Both the position numbers and the translations under genes were made by a program. Shown piece after piece: positions 3,928 through 6,556 of a stretch of DNA of 6,556 nt. The DNA comes from Desulfobacteraceae bacterium (lineage in GTDB: Bacteria > Desulfobacterota > Desulfobacteria > Desulfobacterales > ETH-SRB1), in assembly GCA_013202725.1 (NCBI GenBank), contig JABMRH010000074.1, forward strand, positions 1 to 6,556, read 5' to 3'. The notes under the pieces were generated by a model. The model searched no databases. It worked only from the letters and a program-made list of their open reading frames with translations, and was not told the origin of the DNA. Every line of letters begins with the position of its first letter. Position 1 is the first letter of the stretch.

Positions 3928-5448
3928 TTAATGATAAACTGGAACATCCATGGGCAAGGCTGAATTGTTTTCACTCTTTAACAATGTCTCATGTATCGCT
4001 ATCATCTCAACCAAATAAAAAAGTGCGGCACGCACTGTTTTTAAAGTGGAAATTAATTCATTGCGAATTGTACCTGCGGTATAATGAACAATATGTTTAT
4101 TCTTCCGGCCACTTCCAACCTCTGATTTATGCAGTACAATAAAACGATGAGTGGCTGCATTTCTGAGAGATTTCTTGACTTTCAGGTAACCCTTTTTGCC
4201 GAGATCGTCTGATAGTTCAGCCAGCGCAATAATCGCCGGGTTACCCTTTTTGATCTCATCAGCTATCTCCGGCTGCCACTCCATCTGCTTTGCGTCTTTT
4301 CCTTTTATTCGCCACTGGTTGATAAAGTTTACCGCCTTGGCCGAACCTTTAATGCCGAGATACTCGGCGGTAGCAATTGCTACCTTGTCTAAAATGTCAA
4401 AACAGGATTTTTGCGCCACTGTTATCAATGACGAATCCATACCATAATGTGCATTATCAAGAGTGTCGGAGTAAAAACCGCTTTCGGGAAGTTTACATTC
4501 AAAAGCATAATAAGCAAGCCAGCGCGCCAGCAGATAATCCGCCTTCATTGTGTTAAACATTGCGAAAACAGGCGGAACGCCCGGCCCCCTGACAGCAGGT
4601 TCGGTTATACTGCTGATTATCAGCGAATCCCAACGTGAAATTGACTTGTCGAGCCCTTCAATTGTGGCTGAAAGAGCCAGCCTGTTTTCTGCTACAAATT
4701 TTTCATACGGGCTTAAAGCTTTCAAATTCCGTTTTTTAATTTTAGCAGGCTTTGTTTCAAGAAGTTTTGAAAACGACTCAAGTGCATGCTTTCCACCATA
4801 TTTTAATATGCTTTCGGGCGAATCTTTAAATATCAGTATATGACTTGCGGCAAAACTTCTCAGCATTTCAGGATCCCCAATGCCGATATCAGCATAGTAA
4901 AGAAGCAATTGCGCGGCTCGCGCAGCGGCAATGCCGTTTGACGGATCATGCTTTAGCGCCTCTATATAAGAATCATAAGCTTCAACCCAGCGATGGGAGC
5001 GCCAAAGTAGATTTCCAATATTTGTCATAGCCTGCGTCGCAAGTTTAGAGCCTTTTGAATTTCTTACAGTCAATCCATAAAGCCAGCGGGCTTCCCTGCG
5101 CATTTCCCAGGTGACGAGATGCCAGTTATTTTCAGAGCTGCTTTGCATTTCTGAAAGGCCAAAGAGACCGTTGGCCAGATTATACCTGATATCAAGCCTG
5201 TCCGGATAGTCGTGAAGTATCCCGCGAAATATCTTAACCCCCTCTTCTATAGCCTCCTTATCCTTGTTTGCCTTTCCAGCATCAACCAAAACGCAAGCCT
5301 TTAACCCGTCAATTGCCACCTTATCCAATATATCTGTTTGGCTAAGATTACGGGCAGCGACAATTGCTTCACCAGGAGCCTTTTCGAGCAGGTCATAAAG
5401 TCTGGACCGCAGATCCTCTATCTTATCTGTAATATTATGTTCGTTCAT
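3928..5448 (-). CDS. TPR protein with C-terminal LA2681-like HEPN domain
   Basis: A 506-residue soluble protein. The N-terminal third is helical; residues 140-171 form a clear TPR (AMTNIGNLLWRSHRWVEAYD onward), with weaker repeats before (about 67-100). The middle (244-345) holds LSPYEKFVAENRLALS, FNTMKADYLLARWLAYYAFE and FYSDTLDNAHYGMDSSLITV. The C-terminal part carries R429-N-A-A-T-H434 in KKSLRNAATHRF and a final long helix (458-488). The 'FNxxKxxYxxARxLxYxxx...DTLDxxxYxxxxxxxxxAxxxxFDxxDK' pattern plus an R-x4-H motif matches, from memory, the LA2681-like HEPN family. HEPN domains with R-x4-6-H are often metal-independent RNases used in TA, abortive infection and RNA processing. The motif is intact, so RNase activity is plausible. 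The start lies five bases after the epimerase gene with a poor ribosome site, so expression is likely tied to it. No adjacent MNT-type antitoxin is visible. Confidence 0.78.
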   Translation of the reverse strand: MNEHNITDKIEDLRSRLYDLLEKAPGEAIVAARNLSQTDILDKVAIDGLKACVLVDAGKANKDKEAIEEGVKIFRGILHDYPDRLDIRYNLANGLFGLSEMQSSSENNWHLVTWEMRREARWLYGLTVRNSKGSKLATQAMTNIGNLLWRSHRWVEAYDSYIEALKHDPSNGIAAARAAQLLLYYADIGIGDPEMLRSFAASHILIFKDSPESILKYGGKHALESFSKLLETKPAKIKKRNLKALSPYEKFVAENRLALSATIEGLDKSISRWDSLIISSITEPAVRGPGVPPVFAMFNTMKADYLLARWLAYYAFECKLPESGFYSDTLDNAHYGMDSSLITVAQKSCFDILDKVAIATAEYLGIKGSAKAVNFINQWRIKGKDAKQMEWQPEIADEIKKGNPAIIALAELSDDLGKKGYLKVKKSLRNAATHRFIVLHKSEVGSGRKNKHIVHYTAGTIRNELISTLKTVRAALFYLVEMIAIHETLLKSENNSALPMDVPVYH

Positions 5449-5453
5449 CTTTT

Positions 5454-6479
5454 TTACTTATGACCGTAGTAATCTTTATACCATGAAATAAACCGCTTTA
5501 TTCCTGTTTCAATTGTGGTGGAGGGTTTAAAGCCGACATCTTTTATTAAATCATCAATATCTGCATAAGTTGCCGGAACATCGCCGGGCTGGAGGTCAAG
5601 AAATTCCTTTTTTGCTTTTTTGCCCAGAACCTTTTCGATTGCCGCTATGAACTCCATAAGCTTAACAGGATTATTGTTGCCGATATTATATAGCTTATAC
5701 GGGGCGTATGATGACCCGGGATCAGGAGCATCCCCGCTCCATTCCTGATTTGGTTTTGGCAGTCTGTTCATTACCCTTACAACCCCTTCTACGATATCAT
5801 CGATATACGTAAAATCCCTTTTCATCTTCCCGTGATTAAATACCTTGATCGGTTTTCCCGCAAGTATTGCCTTTGTAAAGAGAAAAAGCGCCATGTCAGG
5901 CCTGCCCCATGGGCCATATACCGTAAAAAACCTCAGGCCTGTGCATGGAAGCTGAAACAAATGGCTGTATGTATGCGCCATGAGTTCATTTGACTTTTTA
6001 GAAGCAGCATAAAGAGAAACAGGATGATCAACATTGTCATGAACAGAAAAGGGCATTTTTGTGTTTGCACCATATACAGAGCTGGATGAAGCAAACACCA
6101 GATGTTTAACATTGTTATGCCTGCAGCATTCAAGGATATTGACAAATCCGGTAATGTTTGAATCAACATAGGCATTAGGATTTGTTAATGAATATCTCAC
6201 GCCTGCCTGGGCTGCCAGGTTCACGATAACATCAAAAGAGGTATTGTTGAATATTTTTTCAAGCCCCTTTTTATCTGAGAGATCAGTTTTGTGGAACTCA
6301 AAATTTTCATGGGGCGCCAGTATTGCAAGGCGATCCTCCTTGAGCCCGACATCATAATAAGGGTTTAAGTTGTCAACGCCTGTAACGTGACATCCGCTGT
6401 CTAAAAGGCGTTTGGCCAAGTGAAAGCCGATAAAACCGGCTGCTCCGGTTATAAGAACTTTATTAAATTTTATATCCAT
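5454..6479 (-). CDS. NAD-dependent UDP-glucuronate 4-epimerase-like protein (CapI type)
   Basis: A 341-residue extended short-chain dehydrogenase. Numbered from the in-frame ATG at 6488 (three residues longer), it shows the NAD-binding TGAAGFIG loop (14-21), the acidic VDN (38-40) that binds the NAD ribose, SSSSVYG (134-140), the catalytic Y160-x3-K164 pair in SLYAASKKSNE, GPWGRPDMALFLF (192-204) and RDFTYIDDIVEGV (224-236). The opening 'DNLNPYYDVGLKEDRL' and the 'RPDMALF' motif are typical of UDP-glucuronate 4-epimerases, which convert UDP-GlcA to UDP-GalA for capsule, LPS or other surface glycans. A 4-epimerase of another UDP-sugar is the main alternative. The ATG at 6479 was chosen because AAGGA lies eight bases before it, whereas it abuts the ATG at 6488. 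No glycosyltransferases are in the window, but more sugar genes may lie to the right. Confidence 0.9.
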   Translation of the reverse strand: MDIKFNKVLITGAAGFIGFHLAKRLLDSGCHVTGVDNLNPYYDVGLKEDRLAILAPHENFEFHKTDLSDKKGLEKIFNNTSFDVIVNLAAQAGVRYSLTNPNAYVDSNITGFVNILECCRHNNVKHLVFASSSSVYGANTKMPFSVHDNVDHPVSLYAASKKSNELMAHTYSHLFQLPCTGLRFFTVYGPWGRPDMALFLFTKAILAGKPIKVFNHGKMKRDFTYIDDIVEGVVRVMNRLPKPNQEWSGDAPDPGSSYAPYKLYNIGNNNPVKLMEFIAAIEKVLGKKAKKEFLDLQPGDVPATYADIDDLIKDVGFKPSTTIETGIKRFISWYKDYYGHK

Positions 6480-6487
6480 ATTTTGCA

Positions 6488-6492
6488 TCCTT
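6488..6492 (-). promoter_or_regulatory. Ribosome binding site deciding the epimerase start
   Basis: AAGGA on the minus strand lies eight bases before the ATG at 6479 but overlaps the in-frame ATG at 6488. Spacing therefore favours a protein that starts MDIKFNKVLITG, which is also the usual family opening. Confidence 0.55.
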
Positions 6493-6510
6493 TTACAAGT
6501 TCATCATGTT

Positions 6511-6556
6511 TGACGGCTTCGTAAAAAGTCTCGAAATCGTCATGCCGGACTTGATC
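6511..6556. repeat. Partial dispersed intergenic repeat (TGACGGCTTCGTAAAAAGTC type)
   Basis: The last bases read TGACGGCTTCGTAAAAAGTC, then CGTCATGCCGGACTTGATC, and run off the window. I recognise both halves as parts of a frequent intergenic repeat in deltaproteobacterial and other environmental genomes, in which GCCGGACTTGATCCGGC forms a palindrome whose second arm would lie outside. Inside the window GACGGCTTCG (6512-6521) and CGAAATCGTC (6532-6541) pair at eight of ten positions around a 10-base loop. It is the DNA just upstream of the epimerase gene, so any promoter for the operon is in or beyond it. Confidence 0.55.

Noticed and set aside
4196..5030. Several plus-strand open frames inside the TPR-HEPN gene
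   Set aside because: All are antisense to a 506-codon gene with clear domain patterns and none has a family resemblance.

Overview
The window is about 6.6 kb of AT-leaning bacterial DNA, and every gene I can support reads on the minus strand. No taxonomic marker is present. The dispersed palindrome-like repeats at 793-848 and 6511-6556 resemble intergenic elements I associate with Desulfobacterota (sulfate-reducing or syntrophic former Deltaproteobacteria). The mix of genes (UDP-sugar epimerase, DUF350, Rieske ferredoxin, several toxin-antitoxin modules) fits that guess. This is inference, not proof.

Right half (6556 down to 2104), read in the direction of transcription: a UDP-glucuronate 4-epimerase-like SDR enzyme (6479-5454); a 506-aa TPR plus LA2681-like HEPN protein with an intact R-x4-H ribonuclease motif (5448-3928); a secreted SLT-type lytic transglycosylase (3889-3299); a DUF350 two-helix membrane protein whose start codon overlaps the preceding stop (3299-3075); a DUF2784 membrane protein (2990-2556); and a small Rieske [2Fe-2S] protein (2466-2104). 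The first four have gaps of 5, 38 and -1 bases and look like one transcript. The last two are set back by 80-90 bases each and may have their own signals.

Left half (2103 down to 1) is a decayed accessory region rich in toxin-antitoxin (TA) remnants. Two intact antitoxins of the addiction-module/Unstab_antitox type are present (1957-1721 and 634-401). Each is followed by a broken RelE/ParE-type toxin. The first toxin has lost its N-terminal half. The second keeps only its first ~25 codons and is joined out of frame to the C-terminal end of a BrnA/CopG-type antitoxin. A ~112-bp direct repeat precedes both antitoxins, although the two proteins are strongly diverged. Between the modules is a 183-aa conserved hypothetical gene (1517-966) and a GC-rich dispersed repeat. 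At the left edge the first 55 codons of a restriction-modification-type protein run off the window.

The most interesting points are the shared ~112-bp upstream module ahead of diverged antitoxins, the parallel loss of toxins with both antitoxins kept, and the TPR-HEPN gene placed between cell-envelope genes. I found no CRISPR array, tRNA, rRNA, IS transposase or convincing intrinsic terminator.
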